The position numbers and the translations under genes are program-made. DNA of 64,000 nucleotides from Acidobacteriota bacterium. GTDB lineage: Bacteria > Acidobacteriota > Terriglobia > Bryobacterales > Bryobacteraceae. The first letter of the stretch is position 1. Every line of letters starts with the position of its first letter. The notes beneath the pieces were generated by a model. That model ran no database searches, was not told where the DNA came from, and saw nothing but the letters and a program-made list of their open reading frames with translations. The stretch lies in NCBI GenBank assembly GCA_017307505.1, contig JAFKEE010000022.1, forward strand, positions 186,001-250,000, read 5' to 3'. Of the stretch, positions 24,954 through 32,601 are shown piece after piece.

Positions 24954-25586
24954 ATGAAACTCACTGTTCTCGCTCTCGGAGCACTACTCACGGCTGCCGC
25001 ACACGGCGCCACTCTCTACGACACGTTGGGACCATCCAACAGCTATCAGCTCTCCGGGTCCACGATTGGCGGATCCTACGATCAGGTGATCGCCAACCTC
25101 TTCGAACCCCTGGAGGACGGCAAGATCAGCCAGATCACCCTTGCCATGGGCCACACCTCCGGCCAGAACCTGTACCGGCTGGACATCGTGAGTAACGGGG
25201 AAGGCGGCCCGACGGGCGCCAGCCTCTTCACGCTCGATTTCGGCCTGACGGGTTATCTGACAACGTTGAATCTGGCGGACGGCCCCTCTTTGCAGGCCGG
25301 CAATCTCTATTGGATGGTGATCAGCGGCGCGGGCGAAGCCACGCAGGGGGCGTGGTGGGGCAACAACAGCGGAATCCGCGGTACGACAGGATGGCAGAAT
25401 TCGCAGCCGACCTTCACCTCCGCCAGTTCGGTCAACTGGCATCTGAACGGCGACAGCTACCTGAACGCGTTCCGCATCAGTTCCGGGACTTCGACTGATC
25501 CGGTGGCGGCTCCCGAGCCATCCACGGCCCTGCTGGCAGCTCCCGCGCTGTTGCTGCTGGGCTGGCTGCGCCGGCGCCGGGCGTAG
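24954..25586 (+). CDS. PEP-CTERM sorting-signal protein
   Basis: The 210-residue protein has a signal peptide (LTVLALGALLTAAAHGA) and a C-terminal sorting signal comprising the PEP motif APEPSTALLA, a hydrophobic helix (APALLLLGWL) and the basic tail RRRRA. Such proteins are recognised by exosortase and are usually exported to the surface or matrix. The body is beta-rich and low in cysteine (YRLDIVSNGEGGPTGA, LYWMVISGAGEAT, TTGWQNSQP), resembling other acidobacterial PEP-CTERM proteins without a named domain. No exosortase gene is in the window. It is monocistronic, downstream of the TetR gene by 94 bases. Confidence 0.85.
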   Translation: MKLTVLALGALLTAAAHGATLYDTLGPSNSYQLSGSTIGGSYDQVIANLFEPLEDGKISQITLAMGHTSGQNLYRLDIVSNGEGGPTGASLFTLDFGLTGYLTTLNLADGPSLQAGNLYWMVISGAGEATQGAWWGNNSGIRGTTGWQNSQPTFTSASSVNWHLNGDSYLNAFRISSGTSTDPVAAPEPSTALLAAPALLLLGWLRRRRA

Positions 25587-25684
25587 AAACAACACTATTG
25601 CACCGGGTGCAGGCCAGGGGGCCGTCTGCGGACGAGGGAGTCTTCCTTACCGGCGCAGTCGGCCTCCGAAATTGGCGCCAGGAG

Positions 25685-26128
25685 TTAGTCCGTACTGCCC
25701 GCGACGCGCATGGCGTCTTCAATCTCGTACACGCGGTCTTCCAGGTCGCGGGTCGGTTTTCCAGCCGCCTGGGCCGCCTCGAGTTTCTTCTGAGCCGCCG
25801 TCAGCCGTTTCTGAAGTCCCTGCAGCTTCGGATCCGGCTTGGCCGGCGGCTGTTCTTTTTTGGGGGCCACCGCAGCGGCGGCGGGTGCGGCGGCTGGAGC
25901 CGGTTTCGAAGCGGCGGTCTTCTTGGGCTTGCCCGCCTTGTAGCGGAAAGACGTCACGGCCGGCGGGGGCTTGAGGCCGGGTCCGAAATCGGCGCGGTAC
26001 TCCTCGGAGAGCTTCACGGCCTCCTGCAACAGTTCGCGGAAGCGGGCCTCCATGGCAAGTTTGGCCTTGGCGCGCAGATCGCCCCCCTTCTGTTTCCACT
26101 GCTGATACTCGGCAATGACATCGCTCAT
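25685..26128 (-). CDS. Basic protein with Ala/Lys/Pro linker, possibly nucleoid-associated
   Basis: The ATG at 26128 gives a 147-residue protein in three parts: a helical N-terminus (SDVIAEYQQWKQKGGDLRAKAK), a disordered linker rich in Lys, Ala and Pro (about residues 60-95, with KAGKPKKTAASKPAPAAAP), and a C-terminal coiled coil (LQGLQKRLTAAQKKLEAAQAAG). There is no signal peptide. A helical domain tethered to a lysine/proline/alanine tail is reminiscent of bacterial histone-like proteins, but no specific family is recognised. It is convergent with the PEP-CTERM gene and lies downstream of the LacI gene on the same strand by about 70 bases. Confidence 0.6.
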   Translation of the reverse strand: MSDVIAEYQQWKQKGGDLRAKAKLAMEARFRELLQEAVKLSEEYRADFGPGLKPPPAVTSFRYKAGKPKKTAASKPAPAAAPAAAAVAPKKEQPPAKPDPKLQGLQKRLTAAQKKLEAAQAAGKPTRDLEDRVYEIEDAMRVAGSTD

Positions 26129-26196
26129 GAGAACCATCCTACCCTGTTTATTCGCCTATGCGGAAATGCATCGTTCACCCGCGAGGCTCCTTCAGC

Positions 26197-27231
26197 TTAC
26201 GCCGTGAACCGGGCCCGGTTCAGCCCGGCGGCGGCCGTGGACTCGCGGATACTCAACTCGGCCGGCAGTTGAATGGTGACAGGACCGCCGGTGAGCTTGC
26301 CTTCGATGCGGTCGATCAGCATCGAGGCACCCTTGAAGCCGAGATCGAATGTGGGCTGCGCCACACAGGTGAGCAACGGATGAAAGGCGCGCCCGAACGG
26401 GAGTTCGTCGAAAGTCGCCAGGGCAATGTCGCGCGGGCAGTGGACGCCCGCCTCGTCCAGGGCTTGCAGGACCCCGACCGTCATCATCGCATTGCAGACG
26501 AAGATGGCGGAGGGGAGATGCTGGCGGAACGCGATCTGCTTCCCCAGCCGGTAGCCGGAGGTTTCGCGAAAGTCCCCCTCGAAGACGAGCGCGGGGTTGT
26601 ACTCGATACCCGCCTCGCTCAGAGCTTCCTGGTAGCCCTCCAGCCGCTGCCGCCCAATCCCGAGCGAGAGCGATCCGGTGATGATGGCGATCTCCTGGTG
26701 CCCCATGCGGACCAGATGGCGGACGCATTCGCGCGCTCCGCGGACATTGTCGACGACCACCGAGTCGACGCCGATGCCGGGCGGGACGCGGTCGAGGAAG
26801 ACGATGGGCGTGCCGGAATCGGCGGCATTGCGGATGTGTTCTATCGTGCCGTCTCCGGGCGCGATGGCGATGAGGAAGCCGTCGACGCGCCGGGAACGGA
26901 GGGCGGCCAGGGCGTTCTGCTCGCGCTCGACACGCTCGTCGGTATTGACCGTAATCAGCAGGTAAGAGCGCTCGCGGGCCGCTTCCTCGGCCCCGCGGAT
27001 GATCTCCGGGAAGAACGGATTGGTGATGTCGGGGATGATCATCCCCAGCATGTGAGTCTGGCGGACCTTCAGGCTGCGGGCGATGTGGTTGGGATGGTAG
27101 TCCAGCGCGCGAACGGCTTCCAGCACCCGCTGCTTCAGGTGCGGGCTCACGGGGATGCGGCCCGAGATCACGTTCGAGACGGTCGCAATAGAGACTCCAG
27201 CCTTGCTGGCTACTTCTTTGATCGTTGCCAT
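26197..27231 (-). CDS. LacI-family transcriptional regulator
   Basis: The 344-residue protein has the classical LacI helix-turn-helix and hinge at its N-terminus (TIKEVASKAGVSIATVSNV, then RVLEAVRALDYHPNHIARSL), and a periplasmic-binding-protein-like sensor domain (LGMIIPDITNPFFPEIIRG, VDGFLIAIAP, VFLDRVPP, VVVDNVRGA, IAIITGSLSLGIGRQRLEGY). LacI members repress or activate sugar-use genes and release DNA on binding a sugar. It is divergent from the DUF4380/receptor/GH116 genes across a 587-base gap that contains several AACGTT-centred and AAACG-type palindromes, so those genes are its likely targets. Confidence 0.93.
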   Translation of the reverse strand: MATIKEVASKAGVSIATVSNVISGRIPVSPHLKQRVLEAVRALDYHPNHIARSLKVRQTHMLGMIIPDITNPFFPEIIRGAEEAARERSYLLITVNTDERVEREQNALAALRSRRVDGFLIAIAPGDGTIEHIRNAADSGTPIVFLDRVPPGIGVDSVVVDNVRGARECVRHLVRMGHQEIAIITGSLSLGIGRQRLEGYQEALSEAGIEYNPALVFEGDFRETSGYRLGKQIAFRQHLPSAIFVCNAMMTVGVLQALDEAGVHCPRDIALATFDELPFGRAFHPLLTCVAQPTFDLGFKGASMLIDRIEGKLTGGPVTIQLPAELSIRESTAAAGLNRARFTA

Positions 27232-27354
27232 CGGATCGAACCGGCCCAGGGGGCGTCATGAGACGGGCAGAGGCTGCCCAACCAGACAAGAGGCGGCAGC
27301 TGTAGCTCCAGTATGCACATCACGAGGGCCTGTGTTGCGCCGACACAGGCGTTA

Positions 27355-27681
27355 TAACGTTTCAATCGAGGTCGAGAGCCAGTGTATGCGCCTTGCGATG
27401 CGATGTCAACTCGCAAGATGGCCCGTTTCCAGGCGTTTTCGCGCAAAACCGTTCATCGCATCCGGGCGGTACTGTAGCGATGGACGCGTTCGTCGCCTCT
27501 TTGCCGGTGGCGATAGAGAAGCTAAAGTTGGCTCTTTGGAGCGGTTTTTAGAATAACGTTTCAGTTCTTTTGCGTACATTCTAGTATTTGTTAAACGCTG
27601 AGTTTAAAGAGGATATATCACAGTTAGGCAAGAGTGACTGCGGCTCCGCGGAGCTGTACGATGTCAAAATTAAACGTATAA
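27355..27681. promoter_or_regulatory. LacI-type operator candidates in the divergent control region
   Basis: The 587-base gap 27232-27818 has no gene but at least four operator-like sites: TAACGTTTCA at 27355-27364 and again at 27554-27563, TTAAAC-GCTGA-GTTTAA at 27591-27607 (perfect 6-bp arms), and TTAAACGTATAA at 27670-27681 (palindromic with one mismatched pair). LacI-family operators are typically A/T-flanked palindromes with a central CG, as three of these are. No confident -35/-10 pair was assigned. Confidence 0.5.
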
Positions 27682-27818
27682 ATTTTGGAGAGTCCTGTGA
27701 TAGAGTGTTGCCCATCGGCGGTCAGCCACGTCCTCGCTGAGGTCGCGAATTCACTCCCTCGCAGGGCTGGGCCCGCAGTTCACAACAGTCTGGTCACGGA
27801 AAGGACCTCCCAGGGCCC

Positions 27819-28805
27819 ATGGCGCAAGTAAGATTGGCGATTGCCGCATTAGCCGGCCTCAGCTTCGTCAGCAGTGCGGCAGTCACCGTACAAAAACAGA
27901 ACTATCAGGGGTGGCCCAACAGCTACCGCATCAGCAATGGCGAGGTGGAACTCGTGGTGACCGGCGACGTCGGACCGCGTGTGATTCGCTTCGGGTTTGT
28001 GGGCGGGCAGAACCTCTTCAAGGAGTACAAGGAACAACTCGGCAAGAGCGGCGAGGCGCAGTTCCAGGCGCGGGGCGGCCACCGCGTGTGGAAGGCGCCC
28101 GAAGATCCGGTGGCCACCTGGGCTCCGGACAACGTGCCCGTGGAAGTCAAGCAGACAGCCCAGGGTGTGATCGCGCGCGAGCCCAAAGAGCCGTTGACCG
28201 GACTCCAGAAGGAGATCGAAATCCGGTTGGCGGCCAGCGGCAGCGGCGTCACGGTGATCCACCGGATCACCAACGGATCGCTCTTCCCCCTCGAATTCTC
28301 GGCCTGGGCGCTCACCCAGATGGCCCAAGGCGGCACGGCTGTCACCGGCTTCCCGCCCCGCGGCAAGCACCCGGTGAATCTCGAGGCCACGAACCCGCTG
28401 GTGATGTGGGCGTATACGGACCTTTCAGACCCGCGTTGGACGTTCACCAAGAAGTACCTGATGTTGCGCCAGGACCCCGCGAATAAAGAACCTCAGAAGC
28501 TCGGCACCTTCAATGCGGATACGTGGGCAGCCTATGTGCTCAATGGGGAAGCCTTCGTGAAGCGGGTGAAGGCGGACCCGGGCAAGACCTATCCCGACTT
28601 CGGCTGCTCGTTTGAGACCTTCACGAACGACGAGTTTTTGGAGGTGGAGACGGTGGGTCCGCTGACGAAACTGCAGCCTGGGCAGGCGGTCGAGCACGTC
28701 GAGAACTGGAGTCTGCACAAAAACGTGCGCCTGGACGCCAAGACCGACGCGGCACTGGACAAGCTGATTCTTCCGTTGGTTCAGGCGACCAACGGCGCAC
28801 GGTAA
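27819..28805 (+). CDS. DUF4380-like, galactose-mutarotase-fold protein
   Basis: The 328-residue product has a signal peptide (VRLAIAALAGLSFVSSAA) and a beta-sandwich of the aldose-1-epimerase type: NGEVELVVTGDVGPRVIRFGF near residues 42-62 (given here in parts VELVVTGDVG and RVIRFGF), VTVIHRITN, and LEFSAWALTQMA. This fold binds carbohydrate, and DUF4380-type proteins occur in polysaccharide loci. A conserved tail, LEVETVGPLTKLQPGQAVEHVENWSLH, contains the ETxGP pattern typical of this group. It is the first gene to the right of the LacI regulator and precedes the hairpin array and the receptor gene. Catalytic residues could not be assigned. Confidence 0.75.
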   Translation: MAQVRLAIAALAGLSFVSSAAVTVQKQNYQGWPNSYRISNGEVELVVTGDVGPRVIRFGFVGGQNLFKEYKEQLGKSGEAQFQARGGHRVWKAPEDPVATWAPDNVPVEVKQTAQGVIAREPKEPLTGLQKEIEIRLAASGSGVTVIHRITNGSLFPLEFSAWALTQMAQGGTAVTGFPPRGKHPVNLEATNPLVMWAYTDLSDPRWTFTKKYLMLRQDPANKEPQKLGTFNADTWAAYVLNGEAFVKRVKADPGKTYPDFGCSFETFTNDEFLEVETVGPLTKLQPGQAVEHVENWSLHKNVRLDAKTDAALDKLILPLVQATNGAR

Positions 28806-28852
28806 GGAAAGGAATCCTTCGGAGTCGCGCCGGGAGGGCGCGGCTGATCTGA

Positions 28853-29035
28853 AGCGGTGCACCACCACCGCTGGCAGAACGCGATCAGGACAGAGGCGCA
28901 CCACCGCTGCGGTCCTGGGAAATCATGAGTTGCGGCGCACCACCGCCGCACATTGACGAACTAAGGATGGAGCGGCGCACCACCGCCGCTGCATTGACGA
29001 AATAGAAATGGAGCGGCGCACCACCGCCGCTCCAT
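28853..29035 (+). repeat. Tandem array of five hairpins with invariant CACCAC loop
   Basis: Five inverted repeats recur every 39-41 bases. Arms and loops: AGCGGTG/CACCGCT (28853-28872); CAGGACAGAGGCG/CGCTGCGGTCCTG with two mismatches (28886-28917); TGCGGCG/CGCCGCA (28931-28950); AGCGGCG/CGCCGCT (28971-28990); and ATGGAGCGGCG/CGCCGCTCCAT (29008-29035, 11 perfect pairs). In every copy the six-base loop is exactly CACCAC while the arms differ in a paired manner. Between the last three copies the spacer also repeats (CATTGACGAA...ATGGAGC). The array lies between the DUF4380 stop (28805) and the receptor start (29068) and contains no reading frame. Confidence 0.85.
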
Positions 29036-29067
29036 CGAAGGCAACCGAGCAGTGACAGGAGAATGCC

Positions 29068-32000
29068 ATGAACAACTTTCTCTATCTCTTACGCTCGATC
29101 ACCCTCACTGTCATGTTAGTCATTGGGGTGTCGAGTGTCACGTACGGGCAGCTGACTTCGCAGATCAACGGGACCATTACGGATGGTACCGGCGCCATGA
29201 TGCCGGAGGTCGGAGTCACCGTGATCAACGAAAACACAGGCATCCGGTGGGAGGTCAAGACGAACCAGTCCGGAGCCTATCTCGTGCCGCTGCTGCAACC
29301 TGGCCAGTACAGAATCAATGTGCAGGCACAGGGGTTCAAGCCGGTCAGCCGTACCGGGGTACGGCTGGACGTAGCCCAGACCGCCACTATTAACTTCGCT
29401 CTCGAGGTCGGCGCCCTGGTGGAGTCCATCGAGGTCAAAGACACGACCCCGATCCTCGATACCGGCAGCAACTCCATTGGCGGTCTGGTCTCCCCGGAAA
29501 AGATCGAAAACATGCCGATGAAGGGGCGGAACTCCAACTCCCTTCTCATGCTGGTGCCGGGCATCCGCTCGACGCGGGCCACCACCAGCAACCCCGTGTT
29601 GGAGAGCCACTATCAGTTCTTCTCGGTGAATGGATCGCGGCCCAATCAGAGCCAGTTCACCCTCGATGGCGGGAACAATACGAACCTGACCTTCAACGGG
29701 CCGGAGTACAGCGCACAGGTCGACTCGGTGCAGGAGTTCCGGGTGCAGACCAGCAACTTCAGCGCCGAGTATGCGAACTCGGCCGGCGGCATCATTAATG
29801 TCGTCACCAAGAGCGGCACGAACGAGTTCCACGGCAGCGCGTTCGAATACTTCCGCAACGACGCGCTGGCCGCCAACGACTTCTTTTCGAACGCCGCCGG
29901 CAAGAAGCGGCCGGTGCTCCGCTATAACCAGTTCGGCGGTACCGTGGGTGGGCCCGTCATCAAGAACCGCTCGTTCTTCTTCTTCGGCTATGAGGGTCTG
30001 CGGATGAAGCTGCCGAGCGTCATCACCACCAGCGTACCGACCGCGGCGCAGAAGGCGGGCGACTTCTCGAGCACCCTGACCAGCACGGGGCAGGTGGTCG
30101 CGATTTATGACCCGCTCACCACCCGTATCGATCCCAACAACGCCGCCAACTACGTGCGGACGCCGTTTGCCGGGAACCGGATTCCCGCCAACCGGATCGA
30201 CGCGGTCTCGGCCAATGTCCAATCCTATTACCCGGCGGCAAATCAGGCCGGCGACCCCTTCACGGGCCTCAACAACTTCTTCTTCAGCGGGCCGCAGCAG
30301 CGCAGCACCAACGACTTCTCGGGCCGCTTCGACCATCAGCTCAACCAGAGCACCAACGTGATGGTGCGCGTCTCCCGCTTCAACCTGAGCCCCTGGACCA
30401 ACCCCGCCACCTTCGGCGAGAGCAACATCGCCAGCCCGGGCTACGTCACCAAACCGCAGCACCATCCCAACACGACAGGCAAACTCACCAAGGCGTTCAC
30501 CCCCACGCTGTTCGGCGAGTTTCTGGTCTCCTGGGCGCGCTGGTATTACGAGAGCTTTGCGCTCTCCAACGGATTCGATCCGACGAAGCTGGGCTTCCCG
30601 GCCTACCTCGCGGCGAACAGCAAAACCTTGGGCTTCCCGTCCATCGCCCCGGGCGAGATGTCGGGCCTCGGCACCTATTACAACGAGCACGACGTTTCCG
30701 ACCGCTACGAGTTCAAAGCGAATCTCTCAAAGATCAGCGGCCGCCACACCATCAAGTTCGGCGGGTTGTACGGGCTCGGTCTGTACACGTCCCGTCTGAA
30801 CAACAACAGCGACGGCACTTACTCATTCGACAAGTCGTTCACCCAGGGTCCGAATCCGCTGGTCAGTTCTCCGGCGGGCGGCTTCGGCTACGCCAGCTTT
30901 CTGCTGGGGACGCTCAGCGGCGGCACGCACAACCCGAGCGTCGTCGACGGCGCGTTCAAGCAGCCTTACTATGGCCTCTACGTACAGGACGACTTCAAGC
31001 TGACTCCGCACTTCAGCCTGAACCTCGGCCTGCGGTGGGACTACGAAGCCCCCAGGACGGAAGAGAAGAACCAGGTGACGAACTTCGACTACACCAGCGC
31101 GGCCACGCTGTCGAATGGGGTTGTGGTGCACGGCGGCACCCTATTCCCGGGCGTGAACGGAGTGGCCCGCGGGCACTGGAATACGTCGAAGACGAACTTC
31201 GCTCCCCGCTTCGGCTTCTCCTACAGCATCAAGGACGATACCGTCATCCGTGGCGGTTACGGCATCTTCTATGCGAACACGTGGGGCAACGGCCGGAACA
31301 ACAACGCCATTCCGCAGACGGGTTTCTACTGCAGCACGGCTGTCATCAATAGCCTGGACGGCGGGCTGACTCCCTACTCTTACCTGTCCAACCCGTTCCC
31401 CTCGGGCTTCTGCGCCGCGACCGGCAGCTCCGCCGGACTGGCGACGAATCTCGGCCAGACCATCAACATGATCGACCGCAATCTGCAGTTGCCCTACATG
31501 CAGACCTGGAATCTGAACATCCAGCGCAAGCTGCCCGGGGACGCCTTGCTGGAGGTTGCTTACTCGGGTTCCCGCGGCATCCATCTGATGGCCATCACCG
31601 AGTACAACCAGATGGCTCCCGAGTACATGAGCCTCGGCACGAAGTTGAACAGCCAGGTGCCGAATCCCTATTACGGGGTGATCACCACCGGTACCCTGTC
31701 GACACCCACCATGACGCTGGCGCAATCGCTGCGGCCTTACCCGCAGTACACGGGCGTCTCCAGCCGCAATGCGACCTACGGCGCGTCCACTTATCACGCC
31801 CTGTTCGTCAAGGCGGAGCGGAGAATGTCCAAGGGCTTCAGCGTCCTCGCTTCCTACACGTTCTCGAAGCTGATCGACGACATGATTCCCAGCGTCAACG
31901 GCTTCCCCGGCGAATCGTTTGCGGGCGGCGGCCTGCAGAACTACTACAACCGGCGCGGGGAACGCGCGCTGGCTTCCTGGAATACTCCCCAGATGCTGGT

Positions 32001-32532
32001 GACCAGTTTTGTGTATGAGCTGCCCTTCGGGCAGGGCAAGCCGCTGCTCAATCATGGAGGCCTGCTGGGGCGTATTGTGGGCGGCTGGGAAGTGAACGGC
32101 ATCTCCACCCTTCTCAGCGGACCGCCGTTGCAGGTGGTCGGCGGCAACACCACCGGTGCTTTCTCCGGCACCACGCGGCCCAATTGGAATGGCAAGGATG
32201 CCACCAGGGACGGCGCTGTCCAGGGCCGTCTCGCGTCCTACTTCGACACCAGCGTATTCACGCTCAACGACCCGTATACGTTCGGTAACGCTCCGCGCAT
32301 CATGCCGAATCTCTATGGGCCAGGCACCGCCAACTTCGACCTTTCGGTCTTCAAGAACACAACGATTACGGAAGGGAAGCGGCTGCAGTTCCGGGCGGAA
32401 GCGTTCAATGCTTTCAACCGTGTGCAGTTCAGCAATCCCAACACAACCATCACGTCCAACGCGTTTGGGCGCATCAGCGGACAACAGAACTCGCCCAGGG
32501 ACATCCAACTGGCCTTGAAGTTCCTGTTCTGA
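29068..32532 (+). CDS. TonB-dependent receptor, Oar-like
   Basis: The 1,154-residue outer-membrane protein starts with a signal peptide (LRSITLTVMLVIGVSSVTYG), then a carboxypeptidase-regulatory-like beta domain (about residues 30-115, INGTITDGTGAMMPEVGVTV, SGAYLVPLLQPGQYRI), a plug domain (PMKGRNSNSLLMLVPG, GGIINVVTKSGTNEFHGSAF), and a beta barrel ending in FNAFNRVQFSNPN and the C-terminal signature DIQLALKFLF. Oar-like receptors are expanded in Acidobacteriota and are thought to import large glycan or other ligands with TonB/ExbB energy. A ribosome-binding site AGGAG precedes the ATG at 29068. It follows the hairpin array and is 12 bases upstream of the earliest possible start of the GH116 gene, so ligand uptake and hydrolysis are probably linked. 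Confidence 0.92.
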   Translation: MNNFLYLLRSITLTVMLVIGVSSVTYGQLTSQINGTITDGTGAMMPEVGVTVINENTGIRWEVKTNQSGAYLVPLLQPGQYRINVQAQGFKPVSRTGVRLDVAQTATINFALEVGALVESIEVKDTTPILDTGSNSIGGLVSPEKIENMPMKGRNSNSLLMLVPGIRSTRATTSNPVLESHYQFFSVNGSRPNQSQFTLDGGNNTNLTFNGPEYSAQVDSVQEFRVQTSNFSAEYANSAGGIINVVTKSGTNEFHGSAFEYFRNDALAANDFFSNAAGKKRPVLRYNQFGGTVGGPVIKNRSFFFFGYEGLRMKLPSVITTSVPTAAQKAGDFSSTLTSTGQVVAIYDPLTTRIDPNNAANYVRTPFAGNRIPANRIDAVSANVQSYYPAANQAGDPFTGLNNFFFSGPQQRSTNDFSGRFDHQLNQSTNVMVRVSRFNLSPWTNPATFGESNIASPGYVTKPQHHPNTTGKLTKAFTPTLFGEFLVSWARWYYESFALSNGFDPTKLGFPAYLAANSKTLGFPSIAPGEMSGLGTYYNEHDVSDRYEFKANLSKISGRHTIKFGGLYGLGLYTSRLNNNSDGTYSFDKSFTQGPNPLVSSPAGGFGYASFLLGTLSGGTHNPSVVDGAFKQPYYGLYVQDDFKLTPHFSLNLGLRWDYEAPRTEEKNQVTNFDYTSAATLSNGVVVHGGTLFPGVNGVARGHWNTSKTNFAPRFGFSYSIKDDTVIRGGYGIFYANTWGNGRNNNAIPQTGFYCSTAVINSLDGGLTPYSYLSNPFPSGFCAATGSSAGLATNLGQTINMIDRNLQLPYMQTWNLNIQRKLPGDALLEVAYSGSRGIHLMAITEYNQMAPEYMSLGTKLNSQVPNPYYGVITTGTLSTPTMTLAQSLRPYPQYTGVSSRNATYGASTYHALFVKAERRMSKGFSVLASYTFSKLIDDMIPSVNGFPGESFAGGGLQNYYNRRGERALASWNTPQMLVTSFVYELPFGQGKPLLNHGGLLGRIVGGWEVNGISTLLSGPPLQVVGGNTTGAFSGTTRPNWNGKDATRDGAVQGRLASYFDTSVFTLNDPYTFGNAPRIMPNLYGPGTANFDLSVFKNTTITEGKRLQFRAEAFNAFNRVQFSNPNTTITSNAFGRISGQQNSPRDIQLALKFLF

Positions 32533-32601
32533 GGAAGTCAGAGAATGAGTGAGAGGTGCGGGGGGCCGGTGGCGCGGCCGCCCGCCAAGGAGCGAAGTTT
32601 C

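Noticed and set aside
28853-29035. CRISPR array
   Set aside because: The period is about 40 bases but the spacers are themselves repeated, the repeats differ in their arms, and no cas gene is present.
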